A DNA stretch of 64,000 nucleotides from Ideonella livida. GTDB taxonomy: Bacteria > Pseudomonadota > Gammaproteobacteria > Burkholderiales > Burkholderiaceae_C. The notes under the pieces were generated by a model. It was not told the origin of the DNA. It was given only the letters and a program-made list of their open reading frames with translations, and did no database searches. The stretch's first letter is position 1. Every line of letters starts with the position of its first letter. Location of the stretch: contig NZ_JAAGOH010000013.1 of assembly GCF_010499455.1 (NCBI RefSeq), positions 79,148 to 143,147 of the forward strand, given 5' to 3'. Below, one piece after another: positions 8,201 to 15,470 of this stretch. The position numbers were made by a program, and so were the translations under genes.

Positions 8201-9654
8201 TGGGTGGGATCGGGGGTAGGGCCCGCCGCCCAGGCCAGGTCCTGGGCCTTCAGGGTCAGGCGAAAGCGCCGTGCGCTGTCCGGCGGGGCGGTCGCGGGGG
8301 TGGCCGCGGTGGCCGTGGCGACGGGCTCCAGGCCCTGGGCCGACAGCGCCTGCAGCCGGCCTTGCGGCGCCCAGTCGGCCAGACGGCTGCGCCAGGCCGC
8401 CGTCAGCGGTAGGCGCTGGGCCAGGGCGGCCAGGCCGGCCACGTCCACCTGATCCGCGTGCAGCTGCCAGGCCAGTCCGGGGCCGGCCGGCAGGTCGGCG
8501 CCGGTGTGGGGGGCGGCGGGCGCCGACGCGGCACCCGACCCCTCGCCGCCGGGCAGACGCCAGGCCAGGGCCAGGCCTTGCACCGGCCACCGCCCCACGC
8601 CCTCCACCTGCCCCTCCAGCACCGGCAGGCTCAGCCGCCAGCCCGAGGCGGTGCGGGCCTGCGGATGGGCCCGTGGCGGGGCGTCCAGCTGGGCCTGCAG
8701 GCGCCAGGCCTGCAGGCCCAGGGCGGGCTGCGTGGGCGAGAAGCGCCAGCCTGCGCGGTCCAGGGCCAGGGTGGTGCGCACCTGCTGCCAATGCCCCCCC
8801 GCCAGGCGCGCCTGCAGCTGCAGGCTGCCCTGCAGGGCTTCCCAGCGCCAGGGCAGGCTCAGGTGCTCATGCAGCGCGGGCCAAGTCTGGTCCGGCAGGT
8901 CCAGGCGCAGCTCGCCCTGCCAGCGGCGCCAGTCGGCGGCACGCGCCCACAAGGGATGACCCAGTTCGGCCCGCAGGCGCAGGGGCTGCCCCCAGCCCGC
9001 CGGCGGCGGCACGTCCAGCGCCAGCTGATGCTGGCGCAGGCCACGGCGCCAATGCAGGCGGGCCGGGCCCAGGCGCAGGCCCGGGCCCGGCAAGGCCTCA
9101 TCGCGCCCCTCCAGCCACAGGTCTTCCACGTCCAGCTCCGTCTGGCCCACCAGCCAGGTCAGCCAGGCCGGCAGCTCATCGGAGGTGGCCGGGGCCTCGG
9201 CGGCCCGTTCGGCCAGCGCATGGCCGGCCCACCACCAGCGACCACCGGCATCACGCCGCACCGCCACCCGCCCGCCTTGCACCCGCAGGGCCTGCAGCAC
9301 CGGCTCGCCCTGCCACAGGCTGCGCCAGGACAGGGCCAGCTCCAGCCGGTCGATCTGCAGCGCGGGCTGCCCATCGGGCCCATCCAGGCGCAGGCCCTGG
9401 ACCTGCACCCGGGGCATGCCATCTGGGGCGTCACCCTGCAGCCGGCCCAGGTGCACGGGCTGTCCCAACGCGGCCGACACCTGGGCCTGCACGGGTTCAC
9501 GCCAGTGGTCCAGGCGGGGCAGAATCCCCCACAGAAGAATCAACCATGCGATCAGCACCAGACTGGCCGACACGCCCAGCAGCGCCCAGAGCGCCCGCAG
9601 CCCACGCCCACGCCAGCCGTGCGACATCCATTGCCTGATTGCAGACAAGGCCAT
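5212..9654 (-). CDS. yhdP: AsmA-like giant envelope protein YhdP (TIGR02099/DUF3971)
   Basis: About 1480 residues with one N-terminal membrane helix (ALWALLGVSASLVLIAWLI) and a very long periplasmic beta-rich body. The C-terminal region with LDFRDVVGQGFAVDRI, GQTDLRRETLDL and NPAIGLGTW is characteristic of YhdP. YhdP, TamB and YdbH are established bridge-like proteins carrying phospholipids to the outer membrane. The E. coli protein is about 1266 residues; the extra length comes largely from Ala/Pro/Gly-rich insertions, for example around the stretches with SASATPSAPDP and AGADNAPAPGG. The start is uncertain: the frame is open to an ATG at 9753, but the ATG at 9654 (or 9627) puts the helix at the usual distance. 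It is divergent from glnE and overlaps the downstream amidase frame by ATGA. Confidence 0.9.
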   Translation of the reverse strand: MALSAIRQWMSHGWRGRGLRALWALLGVSASLVLIAWLILLWGILPRLDHWREPVQAQVSAALGQPVHLGRLQGDAPDGMPRVQVQGLRLDGPDGQPALQIDRLELALSWRSLWQGEPVLQALRVQGGRVAVRRDAGGRWWWAGHALAERAAEAPATSDELPAWLTWLVGQTELDVEDLWLEGRDEALPGPGLRLGPARLHWRRGLRQHQLALDVPPPAGWGQPLRLRAELGHPLWARAADWRRWQGELRLDLPDQTWPALHEHLSLPWRWEALQGSLQLQARLAGGHWQQVRTTLALDRAGWRFSPTQPALGLQAWRLQAQLDAPPRAHPQARTASGWRLSLPVLEGQVEGVGRWPVQGLALAWRLPGGEGSGAASAPAAPHTGADLPAGPGLAWQLHADQVDVAGLAALAQRLPLTAAWRSRLADWAPQGRLQALSAQGLEPVATATAATPATAPPDSARRFRLTLKAQDLAWAAGPTPDPTQGLQAGRPGAQGLELQLQADETGGQLQWRLAPGGGSLSFPGVFSQPRLALDRLEGRALWRVGAGAGAPALSVDLQDLQLAHADAQGRFKGRWRSGTAQEGPAGWLELQGQLTQARPEKVPRYLPLSVPAEVRHYLSQALVGGRIPRADLLLRGPLAAFPYAQGGGEFLVQAQVEQLTLDYLPPGWVGERGWPALSELSGELVFHRQGLELRQAQGRMAGWQWPRLAARIPDLSQARLAVEAEGRGPLEGAQAYLQATPIAGWLGHGLDPLQAEGLATLNLTLDIPLLAAAGTRVAGTLQWHGATARWGAQGEPLQAARGRLDFQENGANLTLAGQALGGEAEADLRWPAGGPVRLAVQGRATLEALREALAHDRLPLPPAALQALASARPLLARLSGQLPFQLQAGSSAHGGWDLALTSPLSGLGVDLPAPLDKPAEAVWPLRLQWQTLAAGAALRASLGERLQAELELAAGPGDGAAAGTAPAWRLRTVSAALGSAALPAWQPGRGQLEAQLERLDLQAWRQVLAPWWSPPAGPSASATPSAPDPAVAGATLPWALLPPEGLRLRLRTAWLGLPGAPSPWRDLQGEAWWSPASAAADAAAAPPAGLEAGAGADNAPAPGGQAGLRLKAQGLRGQAVAGLSAQGRPLRLDVDMDQLHWPPEPLPEPASALVEPQHSPSSEGDHAPAPTVAVASPADLPALSVRVRDLAWAGRSLGTLAVDGRPDAQGWGLQRLELHHPHALLSGQGRWQAPAPGQDPAGAAQLALGLTLEDAGALLDGLGLGRVARGGQGQAQLQLRWPGPLWAPALARLEGEGALELVGGQILQIEPGAGRLLGVLNLQALPRRFLLDFRDVVGQGFAVDRIDARLTLSQGVARTSHLRVRGAAALVLVAGQTDLRRETLDLNAVVVPELSTGTASLAYVAINPAIGLGTWLAQNLWRKQLLQAGASEYHLGGTWTVPTVDKLARALDAPLPAGAEPTGVLPGLLGPLLPVLGGP

Positions 9655-9830
9655 CAGTGAACGAGAAGACGACTCGGGCCGTTTCGGCATGCCCATTCCG
9701 CAGGTTGCAGTGCTGCGGGGCATTGTCGCCGCGCCGCTGCCCGCGTGAAACAAGCCGTCACGCCTGAGTCCGTCCCCGTTCCTGACCCGACGTCCCGCCC
9801 CTGCGCCACGGCAACGCCCCTCCCACGCCC

Positions 9831-12584
9831 ATGTCGTCTCCCGCCTCCACCCCGCACCTGCCCGCCCAGGCCGACCACAGCCGCTTTGTCCAGCGCGTGC
9901 GCCGACGCTACCCCGCCGAGCTGGCGCTGCTGCCGCCTGGCGTGCCCGATGCGGCGGTCATCACGGCCCTGGTGGCCACGCTGCAGGCCGGCGGCCGGGC
10001 CTTGGCCTCGGCGCTGCGGGTGGCGCGGCAGCTGGTGATGGAGCGCCTGGCGGTGCTGGACGTGGAGCAGCGCGTGCCGCTCACCGACGTCACCCATCCC
10101 ATGACGGCCCTGGCCGAGGCCACACTGGAGCTGGCCCTGGCCGAGGCGTGCCGTGAGGCCGATGCCCGTTACGGCGCCCCCCTCAACGAACAGGGCCAGC
10201 GCATCGACTTCTGGATCATCGGCATGGGCAAGGCCGGCGCCCGGGAGCTCAACGTCTCCTCCGACATCGACCTGATCTACGTCTACGAGGAAGAGGGCGA
10301 GACCACCGGCCCGCAGAAGATCACCGCGCACGAGTACTTCGCCGGGGTGGCCAAGCGCCTGTACGCCCTGATCGGCGACGTGACCGAGGATGGTTTCGTC
10401 TTCCGCGTGGACCTGGCGCTGCGGCCCAACGGCAACTCCGGCCCGGCGGTGGTGAGCCTGGCCATGTTGGAGGAGTACTTCCTGGTGGCCGGGCGCGAAT
10501 GGGAGCGCTTTGCCTGGCTCAAGAGCCGGGTGCTGGCCCCGCGCGAAAGCGTCACCAGCGGCCGGGCGCGCCAGCTCAGCGCCCTGGTCACGCCCTTCGT
10601 GTACCGCAAGTACCTCGACTACTCGGTGTTCGAGGGCCTGCGCAACCTGCACCGCAAGATCCGCGAGGAGGCCACGCGCCGCGCCGCCGGCCGGCCCGAG
10701 CGCGCCAATGACGTCAAGCTCTCGCGCGGCGGCATTCGCGAGATCGAGTTCATCGTGCAGCTGCTGCAGGTGGCGCGCGGCGGGCAGTTCCCCGAGATCC
10801 GTACCCGCTCCACCCTCAAGGCCCTGGACAAGCTGGCGGCCGGCGGCCTGATGAAGCCCGAGACCGCGCAGGCCCTGGGCGAGGCCTATGTCTTCCTGCG
10901 CCAGGTGGAGCACCGCATCCAGTTCCTGGACGACCAGCAGACCCACCTGCTGCCCACCGAGGACCGCGACCTGGGTTGGATCGCCGCCAGCATGGACATG
11001 GTCTGCAGCGCCGACACCTGCGAGCTGCTGGACAAGCTCTGCGCCGTGCGCGAGCTGGTGGCCACCGAGTTCGACGCTCTGCTGCACGACCGACGTCCAC
11101 CGCGGCCGGGGGCCGTCGGTGGTTGCCGCAACTGCGGCGGCCCGCTGCCGGTGGACGCCGACGCCCTGCTGGAGAAACTGCCCGAGGCCCTGCTGCAGCG
11201 CGTGCGGCCCTTTGCCGCCAGCCCCAAGGTGCAGGCCCTGAAGGACGACGCCAAGCTGCGCCTGGGGCAGCTGCTGCAGCGCGCCGGCCAGACCCTGCGC
11301 GACGGCCACTGCAGCGAAGAGGCGGCCCAGCGCTTTGTCGACTGGCTCGAACCCCTGCTGCGCCGCGACAGCTACCTCACCCTGCTGGCCGAGCGCCCCG
11401 CTGTGCAGCAGCGCCTGCTGCGCCTGCTGGGCCTGGCGCGCTGGCCCATGCGCTACCTGCTGCAGCACCCCGGCGTGATCGACGAGCTGGCCGACGAGCG
11501 CCAGATGGCCGACCGCTTTGACCGTGCGGCCTTTGAGGCCGACTTGGAGGAGCGCCACGCCGCTTGGATGCGCTCGGGCGAGGCCGACGAGGGCTCGCTG
11601 CTGGACACGCTGCGCCGCGCCCACCACGCCGAGATCTTCCGCATCCTGGTGCGCGACGTGGAGGGCCGCATCAGCGTGGAGCAGGTGGCCGACGACCTCT
11701 CCGCCCTGGCCGACGCGGTGCTGGCCTGCACCCTGCGCTGGGCCTGGGCCCACCTGCGCCAGCGTCACCGCCCTGAGCCGCAGTTCGCCGTCATCGCCTA
11801 CGGCAAGCTCGGCGGCCTGGAGCTGGGCTACGGCAGCGACCTGGACGTGGTGTTCCTGTACGACGACGCCGACGAGGCCGACCCCTACCAGGCGCAGGAG
11901 GTCTACACCGCCTTCGTGCGCAAGCTCATCGCCTGGCTGACCCTGCGCACCGCCGCCGGCGAACTGTTCGACATCGACACCGCGCTGCGCCCCAACGGCA
12001 ACTCCGGCCTGCTGGTGACCAGCATCACCAGCTTCGACAACTACCAGCGCGGGCGCGGCAGCAACACCGCCTGGACCTGGGAGCACCAGGCCATCACCCG
12101 GGCCCGCTTCTGCGCCGGCTCGGCCGCGCTGGGCGAGCGCTTCGAGGCCACCCGGCGCGCCGTGCTGTGCGCCCCGCGCGACCTGGCGGCCCTGGCCGGC
12201 GAGGTCGCCGGCATGCGCCAGAAGGTCTCGCAAGCCAAGCCGGTCCGGGCCGACCGCTATGACGTCAAGCTCAGCGAAGGCGGCATGATGGACGTGGAGT
12301 TCGCCGTGCAGTACCTGGTGCTGGCCCACGCCTGCCCCAACCCCGCACTGCAGGACAACGCCGGCAACATCGCCCTGCTGCAGCGGGCCGAGGCCGCCAG
12401 CCTGCTGCCCCCCGGCGTGGGCCAGGCCGCCGCCAGCGCCTACCGCGAACTGCGGCGCGCGCAGCACCACGCCCGCCTGAACGAGCAGCCCGCCGTGCTG
12501 CCGGCCGGCCAGATGGCGGCCGAGCGCGAGGCCGTGCGCCAGCTCTGGCGCGAAGTCTTTGGCCCCACGCTGCCCGGCGCCTGA
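9831..12584 (+). CDS. glnE: Bifunctional glutamine synthetase adenylyltransferase/adenylyl-removing enzyme
   Basis: A 917-residue regulator of nitrogen assimilation that adenylylates glutamine synthetase and, from a second active site, removes the AMP. Two nucleotidyltransferase domains are visible: the N-terminal removing site GMGKAGARELN with the Asp pair in SSDIDLI (D145, D147), and the C-terminal transferase site AYGKLGGLELGYGSDLD (D670, D672). Each is followed by its helical partner region; the repeated LRPNGNSG motif appears in both halves, as expected for duplicated domains. Length is close to the roughly 940 of E. coli. A four-residue cluster CRNC near residue 427 lies in the central linker. 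It is divergent from yhdP and 13 bases upstream of the rhombosortase gene. Confidence 0.97.
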   Translation: MSSPASTPHLPAQADHSRFVQRVRRRYPAELALLPPGVPDAAVITALVATLQAGGRALASALRVARQLVMERLAVLDVEQRVPLTDVTHPMTALAEATLELALAEACREADARYGAPLNEQGQRIDFWIIGMGKAGARELNVSSDIDLIYVYEEEGETTGPQKITAHEYFAGVAKRLYALIGDVTEDGFVFRVDLALRPNGNSGPAVVSLAMLEEYFLVAGREWERFAWLKSRVLAPRESVTSGRARQLSALVTPFVYRKYLDYSVFEGLRNLHRKIREEATRRAAGRPERANDVKLSRGGIREIEFIVQLLQVARGGQFPEIRTRSTLKALDKLAAGGLMKPETAQALGEAYVFLRQVEHRIQFLDDQQTHLLPTEDRDLGWIAASMDMVCSADTCELLDKLCAVRELVATEFDALLHDRRPPRPGAVGGCRNCGGPLPVDADALLEKLPEALLQRVRPFAASPKVQALKDDAKLRLGQLLQRAGQTLRDGHCSEEAAQRFVDWLEPLLRRDSYLTLLAERPAVQQRLLRLLGLARWPMRYLLQHPGVIDELADERQMADRFDRAAFEADLEERHAAWMRSGEADEGSLLDTLRRAHHAEIFRILVRDVEGRISVEQVADDLSALADAVLACTLRWAWAHLRQRHRPEPQFAVIAYGKLGGLELGYGSDLDVVFLYDDADEADPYQAQEVYTAFVRKLIAWLTLRTAAGELFDIDTALRPNGNSGLLVTSITSFDNYQRGRGSNTAWTWEHQAITRARFCAGSAALGERFEATRRAVLCAPRDLAALAGEVAGMRQKVSQAKPVRADRYDVKLSEGGMMDVEFAVQYLVLAHACPNPALQDNAGNIALLQRAEAASLLPPGVGQAAASAYRELRRAQHHARLNEQPAVLPAGQMAAEREAVRQLWREVFGPTLPGA

Positions 12585-12597
12585 GCCGCTCCTGTCC

Positions 12598-13212
12598 ATG
12601 ACCCCTGCCTCCGCCCGCCCCGGGCGCCGCGCCTGGTGGGCGCTGTGCGCCCTGCTGGCCACCGCCACCCTGCTGGGCCCCCTGCTGCCACCCCACACCC
12701 TGGACTGGGAGCCCGGCCGGGCCCTGGCCCAGCCCTGGCGCTGGTGGAGTGCCGCCCTGGTCCACCTCAGCCCCCAGCACCTGGCCATGAACCTGCTGGC
12801 CCTCGCGGCCCTGGCCTGGTGGGGTGCCCGTGCCCGCCTGCCCGCCGGCGCCGCCGCGGCCTGGGCCCTGGCCTGGCCACTCACCCACCTGGGCCTGCTG
12901 CTGCAGCCGGCCCTGCTGCACTACAGCGGCCTGTCCGGCGTGCTGCATGCGGGCGTGGCCGTGGGCGCCGTGCAGTTACTGCCGCGACGCGGCCGCCCGC
13001 GCACCGTGGGCCTGGCCCTGCTGGCCGGCCTGTTCGCCAAACTCGCCCTGGAAGGCGCCTGGCGTGCCCCCACCCAGACCGAGCCCGGGCTGGACTTCGC
13101 CTTGGCGCCGGGGGCCCACCTCAGCGGCGCCCTGGCCGGCGTGGCGTGCAGCGCCCTGGCGCTGGCCTGGTCCCGCGCCCGCACCGCCCCCCCTTCCCGA
13201 ACGCGCCCATGA
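12598..13212 (+). CDS. rrtA: Rhombosortase, rhomboid-family intramembrane serine protease
   Basis: A 204-residue, largely hydrophobic protein. The HxxxxN-type segment HLSPQHLAMNLLALAAL, the serine motif YSGLSGVLHAG and the later histidine in HLSGALAG define the compact rhomboid protease subfamily TIGR03902 (rhombosortase). These enzymes cleave proteins bearing a C-terminal GlyGly-CTERM anchor, usually secreted by type II secretion, as part of an exosortase-like sorting route. I saw no GlyGly-CTERM protein encoded in this window, so its substrates must be elsewhere. The ATG at 12598 was chosen over an in-frame ATG at 12559 that lies inside glnE. Its stop overlaps the start of the EamA gene as ATGA, suggesting translational coupling. 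Confidence 0.85.
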   Translation: MTPASARPGRRAWWALCALLATATLLGPLLPPHTLDWEPGRALAQPWRWWSAALVHLSPQHLAMNLLALAALAWWGARARLPAGAAAAWALAWPLTHLGLLLQPALLHYSGLSGVLHAGVAVGAVQLLPRRGRPRTVGLALLAGLFAKLALEGAWRAPTQTEPGLDFALAPGAHLSGALAGVACSALALAWSRARTAPPSRTRP

Positions 13213-14120
13213 CCGCCCGCCGCCTCCAGCTCGACCCCTTCGCCATCGTCTGCCTGGTGGGCTGTGCCGCCCTGTGGGGCCTCAACCAGAGCGCCACCAA
13301 GCTGGCCGTGGCCGAGATCCCGCCTCTGGGCCAGGCAGCGGCCCGCTCCGCCGGTGCCGCCCTGCTGCTGGCGCTCTGGACCTGGGCACGCGGCGGCCGG
13401 CTCGCCCTGGGCGCGGCCACCTGGCGCGCGGGCCTGCTGGCCGGCCTGCTCTTTGCCATCGAGTTCGGGGCCATCTTTGTCGGCCTGCAGTACACCACCG
13501 CCTCGCGCATGGTGGTCTACATCTACCTGGCGCCCTTCTTCGTGGCCCTGGGCATGCCCTTCATCCAGCCAGGCGAGCGCCTGGGCCTCCCGCAGCTGGC
13601 CGGCCTGGGGCTGGCCTTCTCGGGCGTGGTGCTGGCCTTCTCCGAGCACCTGGGCGGCGGATCGGCGGCCCCGAACGGCCAGGCCTGGTGGGGCGACGCG
13701 CTGGGCGTGGGTGGGGCCGCACTGTGGGCGGCCACCACCCTCACCATCCGGGCCAGCACCCTGTCCAGCGCCCCGGCCGAGCGCACGCTGATGTACCAGC
13801 TGCTGGTCTCGGCCGTGCTGCTGGGCCTGGCCTCAGTCGCCGTCGGCGAGTCCCTGCCCGCCCAGGTCAGCACGCTGGCCTGGGGCTCGCTGGCCTTCCA
13901 GACGGTGGTGGTCACCTTTGCCAGCTACCTGCTGTGGTTCTGGCTCATGGCCCGCTACCCGGCCACGCAGATCTCGGCCTTCACCCTGCTCACGCCGGTG
14001 TTCGGCCTGGCCGCCGGCGTGGCCCTGCTGGATGAGCCGCTCACCCTGCGGCTGGGCATCGCACTGGCGGCGGTGGTGGCCGGCCTGGCCCTGGTGCAGC
14101 GCGCCCCGCGCAAACCCTGA
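13209..14120 (+). CDS. EamA-family (DMT) transporter
   Basis: A 303-residue membrane protein with about ten hydrophobic helices in two repeated EamA halves. The first half opens with VGCAALWGLNQSATKLAV and the second with ALGVGGAALWAATTLTIRA, each with the typical Gly-Ala-x-x-W-A element. Family members export small metabolites such as amino acids or their derivatives, but the substrate cannot be told from the sequence. The ATG overlaps the rhombosortase stop. No functional link between the two products is obvious. Good codon bias and length match the family (about 290-305). Confidence 0.85.
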   Translation: MTARRLQLDPFAIVCLVGCAALWGLNQSATKLAVAEIPPLGQAAARSAGAALLLALWTWARGGRLALGAATWRAGLLAGLLFAIEFGAIFVGLQYTTASRMVVYIYLAPFFVALGMPFIQPGERLGLPQLAGLGLAFSGVVLAFSEHLGGGSAAPNGQAWWGDALGVGGAALWAATTLTIRASTLSSAPAERTLMYQLLVSAVLLGLASVAVGESLPAQVSTLAWGSLAFQTVVVTFASYLLWFWLMARYPATQISAFTLLTPVFGLAAGVALLDEPLTLRLGIALAAVVAGLALVQRAPRKP

Positions 14121-14226
14121 GGTCGGCCACCCCGCGCCTGTCGCGCGGGCATCACCCCCACGACCGGGCCCTGCCTAGAGTCGGGGCTCCGCCCCGCTGC
14201 CCGGGGCCCCCCCGAGGAGTGTCCCG

Positions 14227-14889
14227 ATGATCACGCTGTGCGGCTTTGCCGTCTCCAACTACTACAACAAGGTCAAGATGGTCCTGCTGGAGAAGGGCAT
14301 CCCCTTCGCCGAGGAGGAGGTGACCACCGGCCGCACCGACGAGCCCGTGCTCAGCGCCAGCCCGCTGGGCAAGATCCCCTTCCTGCGCACCCCGCAGGGC
14401 ACGCTGTGCGAGAGCGAGGTGATCGTGCAGTACCTGGAGGACGCGTACCCCGACCACCCCGCCCTGCTGCCGGCCGATCCGTGGCAGCGCGCCAAGGTGC
14501 GTGAGCTCACCACCTTCGTTGAGCTGCACCTGGAGCTGGTGGCCCGGGAGCTGTACGCCCAGGCCTTCTTTGGTGGCACGGTCAGCGAAGGCACGCAGAA
14601 CCGGGTGCGCCGGCAGCTGGAGAAGAATGTGGCCGGCCTGGCCCGCCTGCTCTCCCCGCAGTCCCCCTGGATCGCCGGCCCGACCTTCACCAGCGCCGAC
14701 TGTGCCGCCTGGGTCAGCCTGCCGCTGGTGGCCATGGCCAGCAAGGCGGTGCTGGGCACTGACCTGCTGGCCGCCGGCGGCGTGGACTGGAAGCCCTACA
14801 TCCAGCGCGTGGGCCAGCGCCCGAGCGCCGTGACGGTGGCCGCGGACCGCAAGACCGCCCAGGCCGCCTTCCTGGCCCGCCAGCGCTGA
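14227..14889 (+). CDS. Glutathione S-transferase family protein
   Basis: A 220-residue cytosolic GST. The N-terminal thioredoxin-like half contains the catalytic-region serine in GFAVSNYYNKVKM, the cis-proline in GKIPFLRT and the glutathione-binding ESEVIVQYLE; the C-terminal half is all-helical with the conserved N-capping region around GPTFTSADCAAW. It resembles stringent-starvation/beta-like bacterial GSTs used in detoxification. A GAGGAG ribosome site lies 7 bases upstream of the ATG. It stands alone ahead of the long leader of the lipid operon; stress-related GSTs are not unusual near such operons, but co-regulation is only an inference. Confidence 0.88.
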   Translation: MITLCGFAVSNYYNKVKMVLLEKGIPFAEEEVTTGRTDEPVLSASPLGKIPFLRTPQGTLCESEVIVQYLEDAYPDHPALLPADPWQRAKVRELTTFVELHLELVARELYAQAFFGGTVSEGTQNRVRRQLEKNVAGLARLLSPQSPWIAGPTFTSADCAAWVSLPLVAMASKAVLGTDLLAAGGVDWKPYIQRVGQRPSAVTVAADRKTAQAAFLARQR

Positions 14890-15056
14890 CCGCCACGCGG
14901 GCCACAGCCGGGCCACCCCCGGGCCCGCCCCTTCCGATACTCCGCCCACGCCCGGTGCCCGAGCCCGCCTCGGCCACCGGGCGTGCGCTTTTTCACGCCC
15001 GCCCACCGGGGCCGACCGGCGGCGCCCTCCCTGCGACGCGCTTTTCCCTGCTCTGC

Positions 15057-15130
15057 AGGAGGAAATTAGGATTCGTCGGTATATTTACGCTACTGTTCAG
15101 TATCGTCAAGACACCGAACTGTTCCACGCA
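15057..15130 (+). promoter_or_regulatory. AT-rich promoter-like island with a direct repeat
   Basis: A stretch close to 50 percent GC inside a 70 percent GC region, about 350-400 bases upstream of the lipid operon. It carries TATATT (15080-15085) and a 7-base direct repeat ACTGTTC at 15092-15098 and 15118-15124, 26 bases apart. No convincing -35 partner, and no TGATCC-type element of the RpoE/ChrR class, was found. The rest of 14890-15056 shows nothing recognisable. Confidence 0.4.
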
Positions 15131-15233
15131 CGGCATCGCCCGCATGCCACCCGCAGACGAATGGTTACAACTGGAGCATGAACCCCATGGAACCCTTGGC
15201 TTCGCAGGCGCTCTTACCAGCGTGGGTTGGGTA

Positions 15234-15282
15234 CAGGTGTTTTGACACCTGCCCCGGTTCCAGTTGGGCGACAACCGGAACC
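15234..15282 (+). promoter_or_regulatory. Tandem hairpins in the leader of the lipid operon
   Basis: Two adjacent stem-loops. The first pairs CAGGTGT (15234-15240) with ACACCTG (15245-15251) around a TTTG loop. The second pairs GGTTCCAGTTG (15256-15266) with CAACCGGAACC (15272-15282), 11 pairs with one mismatch, around GGCGA. A run of seven T at 15391-15397 follows, then a strong GGAGGA ribosome site at 15458 before the first gene. The arrangement could be a cis-acting RNA or attenuator; no known riboswitch class was recognised. Confidence 0.4.
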
Positions 15283-15470
15283 GTCTTCTCAAGGTCGCGC
15301 AGCCGCCCGGCACTGTCGGGCAAGCCCTGGAGGTCTGTTTCCTCCTCCTCCCTCCCTCCCTGGTTGGCCTCAGGGCGCTGCGCGACCTCCTTTTTTTCCC
15401 CCCGCTCCGCAGACACCTCCGCCCCGCGCCTGGCTTCCGGCCTGCGCCGCACGCCCCGGAGGACAACCGC

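Noticed and set aside
5350..8412. Very long rightward open frame (about 1020 codons) opposite yhdP
   Set aside because: Gly/Gln/Arg-rich translation with no domain; it is the antisense shadow of a high-GC gene. yhdP has recognisable domains on the other strand.
9654..12884. Leftward long frame opposite glnE
   Set aside because: GlnE has both nucleotidyltransferase motifs; the antisense frame reads as low-complexity His/Gln/Gly.
15230..15345. Possible cobalamin riboswitch in the lipid operon leader
   Set aside because: Some local words resemble it, but the GGGAA and GCAACTG core and a proper B12 box are absent.
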